64,000 bases of DNA from Shewanella sp. NFH-SH190041. GTDB lineage: Bacteria; Pseudomonadota; Gammaproteobacteria; Enterobacterales; Shewanellaceae. The stretch lies in NCBI RefSeq assembly GCF_024363255.1, contig NZ_AP026070.1, forward strand, positions 310,001 to 374,000, given 5' to 3'. The notes below the pieces were generated by a model. The model searched no databases, was not told the origin of the DNA, and was given only the letters and a program-made list of their open reading frames with translations. Position numbers and translations under genes: made by a program. The first letter of the stretch is position 1. Every line of letters starts with the position of its first letter. Below, piece after piece: positions 56,210-64,000 of this stretch.

Positions 56210-56426
56210 GGATTTTGTGATTGTTTTTAAAGTGATACTCGTACTCCTACTGCTGATGGTACTGTTTAATCTTGGGCGAGCCATGGTGATTATGATCCGT
56301 AGGGACCGCCGCATGCCCATGAGCCGTTTCCTTGGCCGCCGGGTCTGGTTTTCTGCCGTAATTATGCTGTTACTGTTGTTGGCATTAGCACTGGGGCTGA
56401 TAACACCCAACCCCAGACCTTACTGA
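56208..56426 (+). CDS. DUF2909 twin-helix membrane protein
   Basis: A 72-residue protein with two membrane helices (VIVFKVILVLLLLMVLFNLG and VWFSAVIMLLLLLALALGL) joined by a basic loop (MIRRDRRMPMSRFLGRR). AGGGAG lies five bases before the ATG. Small proteins of this type are found next to coxC and surf1 in many gammaproteobacteria, commonly in opposite orientation as here. It overlaps or abuts the start region of surf1 on the other strand. Role unknown, presumably oxidase assembly or stability. Confidence 0.8.
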   Translation: MDFVIVFKVILVLLLLMVLFNLGRAMVIMIRRDRRMPMSRFLGRRVWFSAVIMLLLLLALALGLITPNPRPY

Positions 56427-56434
56427 GTACGGGC

Positions 56435-57310
56435 TCAGAGAATGTAAACAAACACAAATAGACACAGCCACACCACATCAACAAAGTGCCAATACCAACT
56501 ACCGGCTTGGAAGGCAAAGTGATGTTCCGGGGTGAAATGCCCCTTTTGGATGCGCATAAATAGCACGATTAAAAACACTGCCCCCAAAGTGACATGCAAA
56601 CCATGGAATCCGGTGAGCATGAAAAAGGTGTTGCCATAAATACCGGCATCGAGTGTTAGTCCCATATCCCGATAGGCATAGATATATTCCAGTACCTGAC
56701 CAGATAGGAATAACAATCCCAGTACAATGGTGGCCCCGAGCCAAGCAGTTAGCGCACTGCGTTTTCCTGCTTCTAAGCTGGTGTGGGCAAAATGCAAAGT
56801 AAAGGATGAAGTTAACAGCAAAATGGTGTTGATGAGCGGCAGCCCAGCCCAACCCATGGCTTCAGTTGTGGTGCCGTCTGGGGTCAGGGTGAGGGGCCAG
56901 ATGGCCTGAAATCCGGGCCAAAGCACTTCATGGGTCATTAGGTTATTGGATGCGCCGCCAAGCCAAGGGACTGCGAACATCCGGACATAAAACAGTGCCC
57001 CGAAAAATGCGCCAAAGAACATAATTTCCGAGATAATAAACCAACTCATTCCCTGCCTGAATGAGCGATCCATCTGTTCAGAATACAGACCTGACATGGA
57101 CTCATGGATGACATTACGAAACCAGCCGACCAGCATAAATAGGATCACTGCAATCCCGAGTAGCAGAATATAGCCGCCACTACCGCCGCCTTGTTTTAGT
57201 TGGGAGATAAAACTGCCAGCGCCGAAAGCAATTAGAAATAACCCGATAGCACCGATAATGGGCCAGGCACTTTGGGCTGGAACATAATAGGCTTGTTGTT
57301 TGACTGTCAT
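56435..57310 (-). CDS. ctaE: Cytochrome c oxidase subunit III
   Basis: Membrane subunit of the caa3-type oxidase, 291 residues, seven helices. Signature stretches: FRQGMSWFIISEIMFFGAFFGALFYVR (conserved Glu in helix III, near 85-111), TSSFTLHFAHTSLE, and the C-terminal FTPEHHFAFQAGSWYWHFVDVVWLCLFVFVY. It overlaps ctaG by four bases. The facing DUF2909 gene ends nine bases from its stop, so the two are convergent. Confidence 0.95.
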   Translation of the reverse strand: MTVKQQAYYVPAQSAWPIIGAIGLFLIAFGAGSFISQLKQGGGSGGYILLLGIAVILFMLVGWFRNVIHESMSGLYSEQMDRSFRQGMSWFIISEIMFFGAFFGALFYVRMFAVPWLGGASNNLMTHEVLWPGFQAIWPLTLTPDGTTTEAMGWAGLPLINTILLLTSSFTLHFAHTSLEAGKRSALTAWLGATIVLGLLFLSGQVLEYIYAYRDMGLTLDAGIYGNTFFMLTGFHGLHVTLGAVFLIVLFMRIQKGHFTPEHHFAFQAGSWYWHFVDVVWLCLFVFVYIL

Positions 57311-57879
57311 TTGGCGACTCCTTGCCCCGCATTCCCGCCGCCTGACTCCCGGGCGGTAATATCAAATAGGGTGTATGAAAGCGTTAGCGTGTTAATGTCC
57401 GCGGGAAGATCTGGATCCACATAAAAAATCAACGGCAATTCAGCACTGGCACGGGCATCGAGTTGCTGCCGGTTAAAGCAGAAACATTCGGTTTTATTGA
57501 AATAGGCTGCGCCCTGTCCGGGGGAGACGGAAGGAACCGCTTGGCCAGTCAGGGGCGTGTCCGATAAGTTGGTGGCAATAAATGCGGTACGGATTAATTG
57601 GCCTGGGTTAACCTGCATGCGTTTGACTTTAGGGCCAAACTCCCAGGGCATACTCCCTGGGATTTGGGCAATAAACTCCACTGTCACCAATCGGTTTTCA
57701 TCAACCACCATGGCTTGGTACTGCTGCGGGGTATCATTGGTTTTACCATTAATCCCTAACGCCTGACACAGCACATCGTAGAGTGGCACTAATGCAAAGC
57801 CAAAACCGAACATGCCAGCCGCCCCCAGCAGTAGCAGGGCGATCAATCGACTATGGCTTCGCCCTTTCTCCTGCGTCAT
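57307..57879 (-). CDS. ctaG: Cytochrome c oxidase assembly protein CtaG (Cox11)
   Basis: Copper chaperone for the CuB centre in subunit I. The 190-residue protein has one N-terminal helix (LIALLLLGAAGMFGFGFALVPLYDVLCQALG) and a periplasmic immunoglobulin-like domain with the copper motif ECFCFNRQQLDA (C-x-C) and IFYVDPDLP. Placed between subunits I and III as usual. Confidence 0.95.
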   Translation of the reverse strand: MTQEKGRSHSRLIALLLLGAAGMFGFGFALVPLYDVLCQALGINGKTNDTPQQYQAMVVDENRLVTVEFIAQIPGSMPWEFGPKVKRMQVNPGQLIRTAFIATNLSDTPLTGQAVPSVSPGQGAAYFNKTECFCFNRQQLDARASAELPLIFYVDPDLPADINTLTLSYTLFDITARESGGGNAGQGVAK

Positions 57880-57880
57880 A

Positions 57881-59491
57881 TTATTTCACCTCCGGTGGTG
57901 TGCTGAAGGTGTGGTACGGTGCTGGGCTTGGAATTGTCCATTCCAGCCCTTCGGCCCCTTCCCATGGCTTGGCCGGGGCTGCCTCACCGCCGCGAATACA
58001 CTTGATGACGACGGCAAGGAAGATTAGCTGGGATAAGCCAAAGGCAAAGCCTCCGATAGAAACGATTTGATTGATATCGGCAAACTGCAGCGCATAATCT
58101 GGAATACGGCGGGGCATGCCTGCCAAGCCAACAAAGTGCATGGGGAAAAACAGTACATTGACTGAAATGAGTGAGCACCAGAAGTGCCATTTTGACAGTC
58201 GGTCGTCATACATATGTCCAGTCCATTTGGGCAGCCAGTAATATGCGGCGGCCATAATGGAAAAGACTGCCCCTGATACCAAGACATAATGGAAATGGGC
58301 GACAACAAAGTAGGTGTCATGATACTGGAAATCCGCCGGGGTGATTGCCAGCATCAGGCCGGAAAACCCACCTATGGTGAACAGAATAATAAAGGCCAGT
58401 GAGAACAGCATTGGGGTTTCAAATGTCAGCGCGCCACGCCACATGGTGGCAACCCAGTTAAAGACTTTAACCCCTGTAGGCACTGCGATCAGCATGGTGC
58501 AATACATAAAGAATAGTTCGGCGGCAACCGGCATTCCAGTGGTGAACATATGGTGAGCCCAGACCAGAAATGACAGGATGGCAATACTGGCGGTGGCGTA
58601 CACCATAGAGGAGTAGCCAAACAATTTTTTGCGGCTAAACGCGGGGATAATCGACGAGATAATGCCAAAAGATGGCAGGATCATAATGTAAACTTCCGGG
58701 TGCCCGAAGAACCAGAAAATATGCTGGAACATCACAGGATCACCGCCGCCGGCGGCATCAAAAAAACTGGTACCAAAGTATTTATCCGTCAGTACCATGG
58801 TGACCACTCCGGCCAGTACCGGCATCACCATAATCAGCAAAAATGCCGTGATAAGCCAAGTCCAGACAAATAATGGCAATTTCATCCACGTCATCCCCGG
58901 CGCCCGCATGTTGACTATGGTGACAATGACATTGATGGCGCCCATGATGGAGCTGATCCCCATAATATGGACAGAGAAGACGAATAACGCGGTACTGTCT
59001 GGGCTATAGGTCGTGGACAGTGGCGCATAAAAGGTCCAGCCGAAGTTAGGGGCTCCGCCCTCCATAAACAGGGAACTTAGCAGGATCAGAAACGCAAATG
59101 GCAGGATCCAGAAACTCCAGTTATTCATCCTCGGCAGCGCCATGTCCGGCGCACCAATCATCATAGGTATTAACCAGTTCGCGAGTCCGGTAAAGGCTGG
59201 CATTACCGCGCCAAATACCATAATCAGGCCATGAACTGTGGTCATCTGATTAAAGAAGTTGGGCTCTACCAATTGCAGGCCAGGTTGAAATAATTCAGCA
59301 CGGATCACCATGGCCATGGCACCGCCAATTAAAAACATAATAAAACTGAACCAGAGATATAGGGTGCCGATATCTTTGTGGTTGGTGGTTAGCAGCCAGC
59401 GCATGATGCCTTTCGGTGGTCCATCATGGTGATGATCGTCCTGATGACCCTGTGCCAGTTCGATATCGGGTTCTTGTGTTGTGCTATTCAT
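57881..59491 (-). CDS. ctaD: Cytochrome c oxidase subunit I
   Basis: Catalytic subunit with heme a, heme a3 and CuB, reducing O2 to water and pumping protons. 536 residues and twelve helices. Visible landmarks: MTTVHGLIMVFGAVMPAFTG (heme a ligand His), WFFGHPEVYIMILPSFGIIS (CuB His and the cross-linked Tyr), WAHHMFTTGMP (two CuB His) and HDTYFVVAHFHYVLVSG (heme ligands). The short His/Asp-rich N-terminus (QGHQDDHHHDGP) is unusual but has been seen in this subunit. Twelve bases downstream of coxB. Confidence 0.97.
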   Translation of the reverse strand: MNSTTQEPDIELAQGHQDDHHHDGPPKGIMRWLLTTNHKDIGTLYLWFSFIMFLIGGAMAMVIRAELFQPGLQLVEPNFFNQMTTVHGLIMVFGAVMPAFTGLANWLIPMMIGAPDMALPRMNNWSFWILPFAFLILLSSLFMEGGAPNFGWTFYAPLSTTYSPDSTALFVFSVHIMGISSIMGAINVIVTIVNMRAPGMTWMKLPLFVWTWLITAFLLIMVMPVLAGVVTMVLTDKYFGTSFFDAAGGGDPVMFQHIFWFFGHPEVYIMILPSFGIISSIIPAFSRKKLFGYSSMVYATASIAILSFLVWAHHMFTTGMPVAAELFFMYCTMLIAVPTGVKVFNWVATMWRGALTFETPMLFSLAFIILFTIGGFSGLMLAITPADFQYHDTYFVVAHFHYVLVSGAVFSIMAAAYYWLPKWTGHMYDDRLSKWHFWCSLISVNVLFFPMHFVGLAGMPRRIPDYALQFADINQIVSIGGFAFGLSQLIFLAVVIKCIRGGEAAPAKPWEGAEGLEWTIPSPAPYHTFSTPPEVK

Positions 59492-59502
59492 ATTAATTCC
59501 CT

Positions 59503-60618
59503 TTACTGACCGTGGCTGTTGACATCAACGGCTTGCACCATATCTCCGGTATCATTACCCCAGGCATTACGTTCATAGGTAATCACTGCGGCAATTTCCT
59601 GTGCGGTGAGCTGTTTACTGAAGGATTGCATTGCAGTGCCGGGTTTACCGTTAATCACAATATCTAAATGCCCAGCAAGCGGGCCTTCGATGACGGGGCT
59701 TTTTATCAGTCCAGGGAAGACCCCTGGCAGACCGGCGCCATTGGGTTGGTGACAGGCGGCACAATGGGACAGATAAACCTGTTCCCCTTGCTGCATCAGC
59801 TGATCCATCGACAGCGTTTGACTCAGTGCTGCTTTAGCCTCGACCGCTGCAGTTGTGACAGCTTGCTTCTGTTCAGCCATCCAAGCAGCGTACTCTGCCT
59901 GTGGTAGTGCTTTAACAACGATGGGCATAAAGCCATGGTCTTTGCCACAGAGTTCAGCGCACTGGCCCCGGTAAGTGCCGGGCTGATCGATTTTGGTCCA
60001 AGCTTCATTAATGAACCCAGGATTGGCATCTTTTTTAACTGCAAAATCAGGTACCCACCAAGAATGAATTACGTCTTCTGATGTCATTAAAAAGCGGATT
60101 TTTTTATCAATGGGCAGCACCAGAGGTTTATCAACTTCCAGCAAGTAATTGGTTCCTTTTGGGGCATTGCCATCGATTTGGTCTCTGGGGGTGGCGAGAA
60201 TGGAGTAAAACTCCACATCATCATCGAAATATTTGTAGTGCCATTTCCATTGTGAACCGGTGATCAGCACGGTTAAATCTGCATCTGAGGTATCTTCCAT
60301 GGCAATAAGAGTGCTGGTGGCTGGGATTGCCATGCCGATCAGAATCACGAATGGAATCAAGGTCCAGATGATTTCAACTTTGGTACTTTCGTGAAATTGC
60401 GCCGGTACAGCGCCTTTAGATTTGCGATGTTTAATCATGGCATAGAACATCAGTCCAAATACCACGATACCGATAACACAGCAGATATAGAGGATGATCA
60501 TGTGAAGGTCGTAGACCTGTTGACTGATTTCAGTCACACCCTTGGTCATATTCAGTGGCAATTCAGATGCCATTACGGGAGAACTTAACCCCGCTATCAA
60601 ATACAGCAAATGCTTCAA
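59503..60618 (-). CDS. ctaC: Cytochrome c oxidase subunit II fused to cytochrome c (caa3 type)
   Basis: Electron-entry subunit. Signal peptide, two membrane helices (near 40-62 and 83-105), then a cupredoxin domain with the CuA site CAELCGKDHGFMPI (near 218-231) and the upstream His in EDVIHSWWVPDF. A C-terminal cytochrome c domain follows, with the heme motif SHCAACHQPNGAGLPG (near 283) and a Met in PGTAMQSF as likely sixth ligand. The fused heme domain defines the caa3 subclass. First gene of the oxidase operon. Length 371 residues. Confidence 0.96.
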   Translation of the reverse strand: MKHLLYLIAGLSSPVMASELPLNMTKGVTEISQQVYDLHMIILYICCVIGIVVFGLMFYAMIKHRKSKGAVPAQFHESTKVEIIWTLIPFVILIGMAIPATSTLIAMEDTSDADLTVLITGSQWKWHYKYFDDDVEFYSILATPRDQIDGNAPKGTNYLLEVDKPLVLPIDKKIRFLMTSEDVIHSWWVPDFAVKKDANPGFINEAWTKIDQPGTYRGQCAELCGKDHGFMPIVVKALPQAEYAAWMAEQKQAVTTAAVEAKAALSQTLSMDQLMQQGEQVYLSHCAACHQPNGAGLPGVFPGLIKSPVIEGPLAGHLDIVINGKPGTAMQSFSKQLTAQEIAAVITYERNAWGNDTGDMVQAVDVNSHGQ

Positions 60619-60889
60619 AAGACATCTCCTCTGTCAATTGCAAATGCAACTACAAAGAAGAGCCACACAGTAATACTATGCTCTATGCAAACTCTTCAGT
60701 TCCCACAAAAAGCAACGATGACTGCAAGTGTATTGATGTGATTAACACAGTCTGACTGACATCAAACGGCACACTTATCGCTGGTGTTCATTATCGATTT
60801 ATATGTCCAAGTGTCTGATTTTAGACGATGCAAAACAAATGCGGCTAAAAATGCAACACCATGAAGTTACATTACTTGCTGTTTAAAGT

Positions 60890-60903
60890 TTGATCAAGGT
60901 CAA
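60890..60903. promoter_or_regulatory. FNR/EtrA-like site upstream of the oxidase operon
   Basis: TTGAT-CAAG-GTCAA differs from the FNR consensus TTGAT-N4-ATCAA at one position. It lies 272 bp before the ctaC start and about 60 bp beyond the sulA stop, within an otherwise gene-free 340-bp interval (60619-60961). Oxygen control of the oxidase would make sense, but the distance is long and a chance match is possible. Confidence 0.3.
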
Positions 60904-60927
60904 GAATTATCTTTGATATAGCGGGTA

Positions 60928-60948
60928 CAGCCCCGAAAGTTGGGGCTG
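60928..60948 (-). terminator. Terminator-like hairpin after sulA
   Basis: CAGCCCC and GGGGCTG form a seven-bp stem with a seven-base loop, 14 bp after the sulA stop. In the direction of sulA no U-run follows; in the opposite direction it is followed by an AT-rich stretch. Likely the end of the lexA-sulA transcript. Confidence 0.45.
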
Positions 60949-60961
60949 ATAAATAAATCAA

Positions 60962-61465
60962 CTAATGTACAGCGGGTAAGTTAGTGGCCGGTAATAAAGG
61001 TAAACAGTAGTTATTTTCTACTTCTTCGTGTTTGTGAACACTTACATTTTCAATCAGCCATCCTGTTGCTCGAGCACTCTTAGCCACAAGCTGGAGTCGG
61101 CGGTTATCTCTGTCATCCAAAGGTGTCGACCAAGTGACTACAGCACTGGACGTACCACTGGTCAGGGCTTTTTCCATGGCCCATAACGCCTCAACTTCGT
61201 CTCTTGCACGCACCAGTAACACCCGGTCCATACGCACTTCGGCATTGGCAAGAACCTGTTTGTAGCCAATATTGGGCGCATTAATCAGCACAATCCAACG
61301 CCCCTGCTGGCTGAGTTGTGCCAGTACAGCTGCGTGAGCCCGCAGTTCATTAAGGCCATGATCCCTGGATTTTAATGTGTGAATCACTTCTGCTGGTGTT
61401 TTGCTGAAAGCCGGGTTTTTCCATAGCCCCGGATGCCTAGGCGCTACGCCCAATACTTTTTTCAT
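60962..61465 (-). CDS. sulA: SOS cell-division inhibitor SulA
   Basis: Blocks FtsZ assembly during DNA damage. The 167-residue RecA-fold relative has [68 protein letters not shown] blocks spread over residues 41-106 (the IINAP-like core and LLVR strand are the family markers) and [19 protein letters not shown] near 111-129. Its start overlaps the lexA stop by four bases, so both are induced together through the LexA boxes upstream of lexA. Confidence 0.88.
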   Translation of the reverse strand: MKKVLGVAPRHPGLWKNPAFSKTPAEVIHTLKSRDHGLNELRAHAAVLAQLSQQGRWIVLINAPNIGYKQVLANAEVRMDRVLLVRARDEVEALWAMEKALTSGTSSAVVTWSTPLDDRDNRRLQLVAKSARATGWLIENVSVHKHEEVENNYCLPLLPATNLPAVH

Positions 61466-62085
61466 AGCCAGTCCCCGTTGCGGATTACCCCAACAGCCAG
61501 ACCTTCGATGGTTAAATGCTGATAGCGCAGATCCACTTTAATAGGTGCGTAATTTTCATTTTCTGCATGGAGGTAGACGAGTTCACCTTGTTTTTCGAAG
61601 CGTTTTACCGTGACATCATCTTCAACGCGAGCAACAACAACTTGGCCATTTCTGGCTTCTTGCATTTTGTGCACTGCCAGCAAATCACCTTCCAGAATAC
61701 CGATATTCTTCATGCTGTCGCCCCGTACCCGAAGCAGAAAATCTGCTGATGGTCGGAACATTGCGGGATCGACTTGGTAATACTGTTCGACATGTTCTTG
61801 GGCCAGGATAGGTTCCCCGGCAGCAACTTGGCCGATTAATGGCAAACCTGCATCGTCATCATTACTACTTTCTTCCTGGATTAGGCGGATACCACGGGAC
61901 GTGCCGGGCATAATTTCAATACAGCCTTTTCTGGCCAGGGCTTTGAGGTGTTCTTCTGCGGCATTGGCACTTTTAAAGCCTAATCTGGCAGCAATTTCAG
62001 CCCGGGTTGGCGGCATGCCAGTATCCTGGATATTTCGTTTAATCAGCTCAAGAATTTCTGCTTGGCGTGGCGTCAGCGGTCTCAT
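61462..62085 (-). CDS. lexA: LexA SOS repressor
   Basis: Represses SOS genes and self-cleaves when RecA filaments form. The 207 residues include the winged helix ([19 protein letters not shown]; recognition helix [20 protein letters not shown]), the cleavage site Ala89-Gly90 (QVAAGEPI), and the catalytic dyad Ser124 (RGDSMKN) and Lys161 (DVTVKRF). Two LexA boxes precede it. It forms an operon with sulA. Confidence 0.97.
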   Translation of the reverse strand: MRPLTPRQAEILELIKRNIQDTGMPPTRAEIAARLGFKSANAAEEHLKALARKGCIEIMPGTSRGIRLIQEESSNDDDAGLPLIGQVAAGEPILAQEHVEQYYQVDPAMFRPSADFLLRVRGDSMKNIGILEGDLLAVHKMQEARNGQVVVARVEDDVTVKRFEKQGELVYLHAENENYAPIKVDLRYQHLTIEGLAVGVIRNGDWL

Positions 62086-62093
62086 GTTGTTCC

Positions 62094-62128
62094 CTGTCTT
62101 TTCATACAGTAACTGTTAGTATATACAG
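62094..62128 (-). promoter_or_regulatory. Two tandem LexA boxes
   Basis: Both are exact CTGT-N8-ACAG 16-mers: one at 62094-62109 (CTGTATGAAAAGACAG on the minus strand) and one at 62113-62128 (CTGTATATACTAACAG). They lie 9 and 28 bp before the lexA start, as in the autoregulated E. coli lexA promoter. Repression should extend to sulA. Confidence 0.93.
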
Positions 62129-62244
62129 TATTTTAACCAGTGCAAGTATTAACCAATAGGGCAGATTTTGGCAGTAATAGCGCAAGGTGTTGTATGTCTG
62201 ATATTCTATGCCGCAATTCGATGTGAAGCAGATTGCTATAAATA

Positions 62245-64000
62245 ATGTCAAAACATGACTCTTTGGGGTTTAAGGCCCTGCGATGGATTCAGAAAAAGCT
62301 GGTACACACCATTACGGTACCGCAGGATCCGTTCGCTGATCTTAATTTGGATGCCAATCGGCCCATGGTGTATGTCCTAAAAACGGAATCGTTAAGTGAC
62401 ATCAATGTATTAAGAGAAACCTGTCTTAAGTTGGGTTTGCCTTCCCCAGATGAACCGTTATTACTGAAGGGGCAGCAAGTGCCGCGTCTGGTCTGTTTAG
62501 AAGGGGCGCAGCCCTTGTTTGGACAGCGTTGCGGCGATGAAGAGTTCCTTCAATCATTTACCCGCCTGTTAACTATGCATCAGCAGGATGAAGAGTTAGA
62601 TGTACAGTTGGTGCCTGTCAGTCTGTTTTGGGGGCGTACACCAGGTAAAGATGATGACACCATGAAAGCCGCGGTGTTGGAGCGTGAAGATCCTAGTTGG
62701 TTGCGTAAAAGTTTGATGATCTTGTTCCTGGGTCGACATAACTTTATCCAGTTCTCTAATGCGGTTTCTCTGCGTTATATGGCCGATGAACACGGCACAG
62801 ATCATTCCATCGCCCACAAATTGGCCCGAGTAGCTCGGGTGCATTTCCGTCGGCAGCGTAAGGTGATGACAGGGCCTGCCCTGCCAAACCGTCAGGCGTT
62901 ATTCCACTCCTTACTTAATTCGGACTCAGTGAAACGGGCGATAGCAGAAGAAGCTATTAGTAAAAAGATCCCGGAAAGCGAAGCCCGTGATAAGGCCATG
63001 GAGTATATGGATGAGATTGCAGCAGATTATTCTGACAGTCTGATCCGGATCGCTGAGCGGTTATTGACCTGGCTATGGAACAAGTTATATAGCGGCATCA
63101 ATATTAAAGGTGCTGAGCAGATCCGCCAATTACACCATGATGGCCATGAAATTGTGTATGTGCCTTGCCACCGCAGCCATATGGATTATTTGTTGCTGTC
63201 TTACATTCTTTATTTCCAAGGAATGGTGCCACCGCATATTGCCGCCGGGATCAACCTGAATTTCTGGCCCGCAGGGCCGCTGTTCCGTCGGGGCGGTGCA
63301 TTCTTTATCCGTCGCAGTTTTAACGGTAATAAACTTTACACTGCGGTGTTCCGCGAGTATCTGGATCAACTGTTCGCTAAAGGTTATTCGGTGGAATATT
63401 TCACTGAAGGTGGCCGTTCCCGCACAGGTCGTTTACTGGTACCCAAAACCGGTATGTTGGCCATGACAGTAAACAGCGTACTGCGTGGTATTGAGCGCCC
63501 GGTAACCTTGGTGCCAGTTTATCTGGGGTATGACCATGTTATGGAAGTGGCTACGTACCATAAGGAATTGAGCGGTAAGAAGAAAAAGAAAGAGTCCGTT
63601 TGGCAAGTATTTGGCGCTATCCGCAAGTTGGGTAACTTCGGTCAGGGCTATGTTAACTTTGGTGAACCAATCACCCTACAGAACTTTTTAACTGAGAAAG
63701 TCAGTGATTGGCGCGAACAGTTAGCTCAAGAACCTGATAATAAGCCAAGCTGGTTGACACCTGTGGTTAACTCTTTGGCGACTGAAGTGATGACCCATAT
63801 CAATGGCGCGGCGGCTGCCAGTTCAGTGACTTTGAGCAGTGCAGTTTTGTTGGCGGCAGAGCAGAATGCTCTTGAGCGTAATCAGTTGGAAAACCAACTG
63901 GATTTTTATCTCAAGCTGCTAAAAGAAGTACCTTACACGCCTTATGCATCTGTGGTGGATGGCGATGGTCAGTCATTAGTTGATCAGGGACTTGAGTTGA
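62245..64000 (+). CDS. plsB: Glycerol-3-phosphate 1-O-acyltransferase (partial)
   Basis: First acylation step of phospholipid synthesis at the inner membrane. The frame is open from the ATG at 62245 to the window edge (585 codons; complete PlsB proteins have about 800). It begins [20 protein letters not shown]. The acyltransferase motifs are visible: the HX4D block [13 protein letters not shown] (near residues 309-321), [40 protein letters not shown], and [13 protein letters not shown]. It is divergent from lexA, as in enterics where plsB and lexA are also neighbours. The ribosome-binding site is weak. Confidence 0.95.
   Translation, partial: MSKHDSLGFKALRWIQKKLVHTITVPQDPFADLNLDANRPMVYVLKTESLSDINVLRETCLKLGLPSPDEPLLLKGQQVPRLVCLEGAQPLFGQRCGDEEFLQSFTRLLTMHQQDEELDVQLVPVSLFWGRTPGKDDDTMKAAVLEREDPSWLRKSLMILFLGRHNFIQFSNAVSLRYMADEHGTDHSIAHKLARVARVHFRRQRKVMTGPALPNRQALFHSLLNSDSVKRAIAEEAISKKIPESEARDKAMEYMDEIAADYSDSLIRIAERLLTWLWNKLYSGINIKGAEQIRQLHHDGHEIVYVPCHRSHMDYLLLSYILYFQGMVPPHIAAGINLNFWPAGPLFRRGGAFFIRRSFNGNKLYTAVFREYLDQLFAKGYSVEYFTEGGRSRTGRLLVPKTGMLAMTVNSVLRGIERPVTLVPVYLGYDHVMEVATYHKELSGKKKKKESVWQVFGAIRKLGNFGQGYVNFGEPITLQNFLTEKVSDWREQLAQEPDNKPSWLTPVVNSLATEVMTHINGAAAASSVTLSSAVLLAAEQNALERNQLENQLDFYLKLLKEVPYTPYASVVDGDGQSLVDQGLEL

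Noticed and set aside
60733..60755. CRP-like TGTGA site upstream of the oxidase genes
   Set aside because: TGTGATTAACACA has the wrong half-site spacing for a CRP operator.
1..64000. tRNA or rRNA genes
   Set aside because: No cloverleaf-like or rRNA-like stretch was recognised by eye in the intergenic regions.

Overview
The window looks like a chromosomal segment of a Shewanella-like gammaproteobacterium (Alteromonadales). The backbone envZ-ompR, greB-tex, bioH-comF, nfuA, caa3 oxidase cluster, lexA-sulA and plsB is the gene neighbourhood I associate with Shewanella, and envZ/ompR/greB/tex and bioH/comF/nfuA are also neighbours in enterics. This assignment rests on gene content and protein sequence; there is no rRNA in the window.

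Positions 1-14.9 kb hold a surface-polysaccharide locus read leftward: wza-wzb-wzc, wecA, a glycosyltransferase split in two frames, wzx, an Alg14/Alg13-type transferase pair, another glycosyltransferase, a decayed gene-free patch with a MITE, an EpsG-type polymerase, a last glycosyltransferase and ugd. The transferase/flippase/polymerase block (about 1.7-9.5 kb) is far more AT-rich than the rest, as expected for an exchanged O-antigen or capsule cassette. Upstream of wza is a long leader with a JUMPstart/ops-like element. An 18-codon ORF with a strong ribosome-binding site ends inside that element. A second ops-like copy, again with a tiny ORF ending at it, lies 0.86 kb further upstream.

Positions 16.7-31.8 kb carry envZ-ompR, then a module of an EmrAB-type efflux pump divergent from a periplasmic arylsulfate sulfotransferase (assT). 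The module is enclosed by two complex repeat clusters in inverted orientation. Then come the molybdate genes modABC with divergent modE and a ModE operator between them, then greB and tex. A 270-bp MITE and an intact IS5-family element sharing its terminal repeats sit back to back behind the tex terminator.

Positions 33-43.8 kb contain an LTA-synthase-like membrane sulfatase, a low-complexity protein of unknown function with a strong ribosome-binding site, bioH, comF (gntX), an M14 peptidase, nfuA, a DinF-type MATE exporter and a secreted polysaccharide deacetylase. Positions 43.8-52.0 kb are a complete chemosensory operon (STAS-cheY-cheA-cheW-MCP-cheR-cheB) whose receptor has four tandem PAS-like repeats. 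Positions 52.3-60.6 kb are the caa3-type cytochrome c oxidase genes with copper and heme A assembly factors. The window closes with the SOS genes lexA-sulA behind two LexA boxes and the start of plsB, which runs off the right edge.
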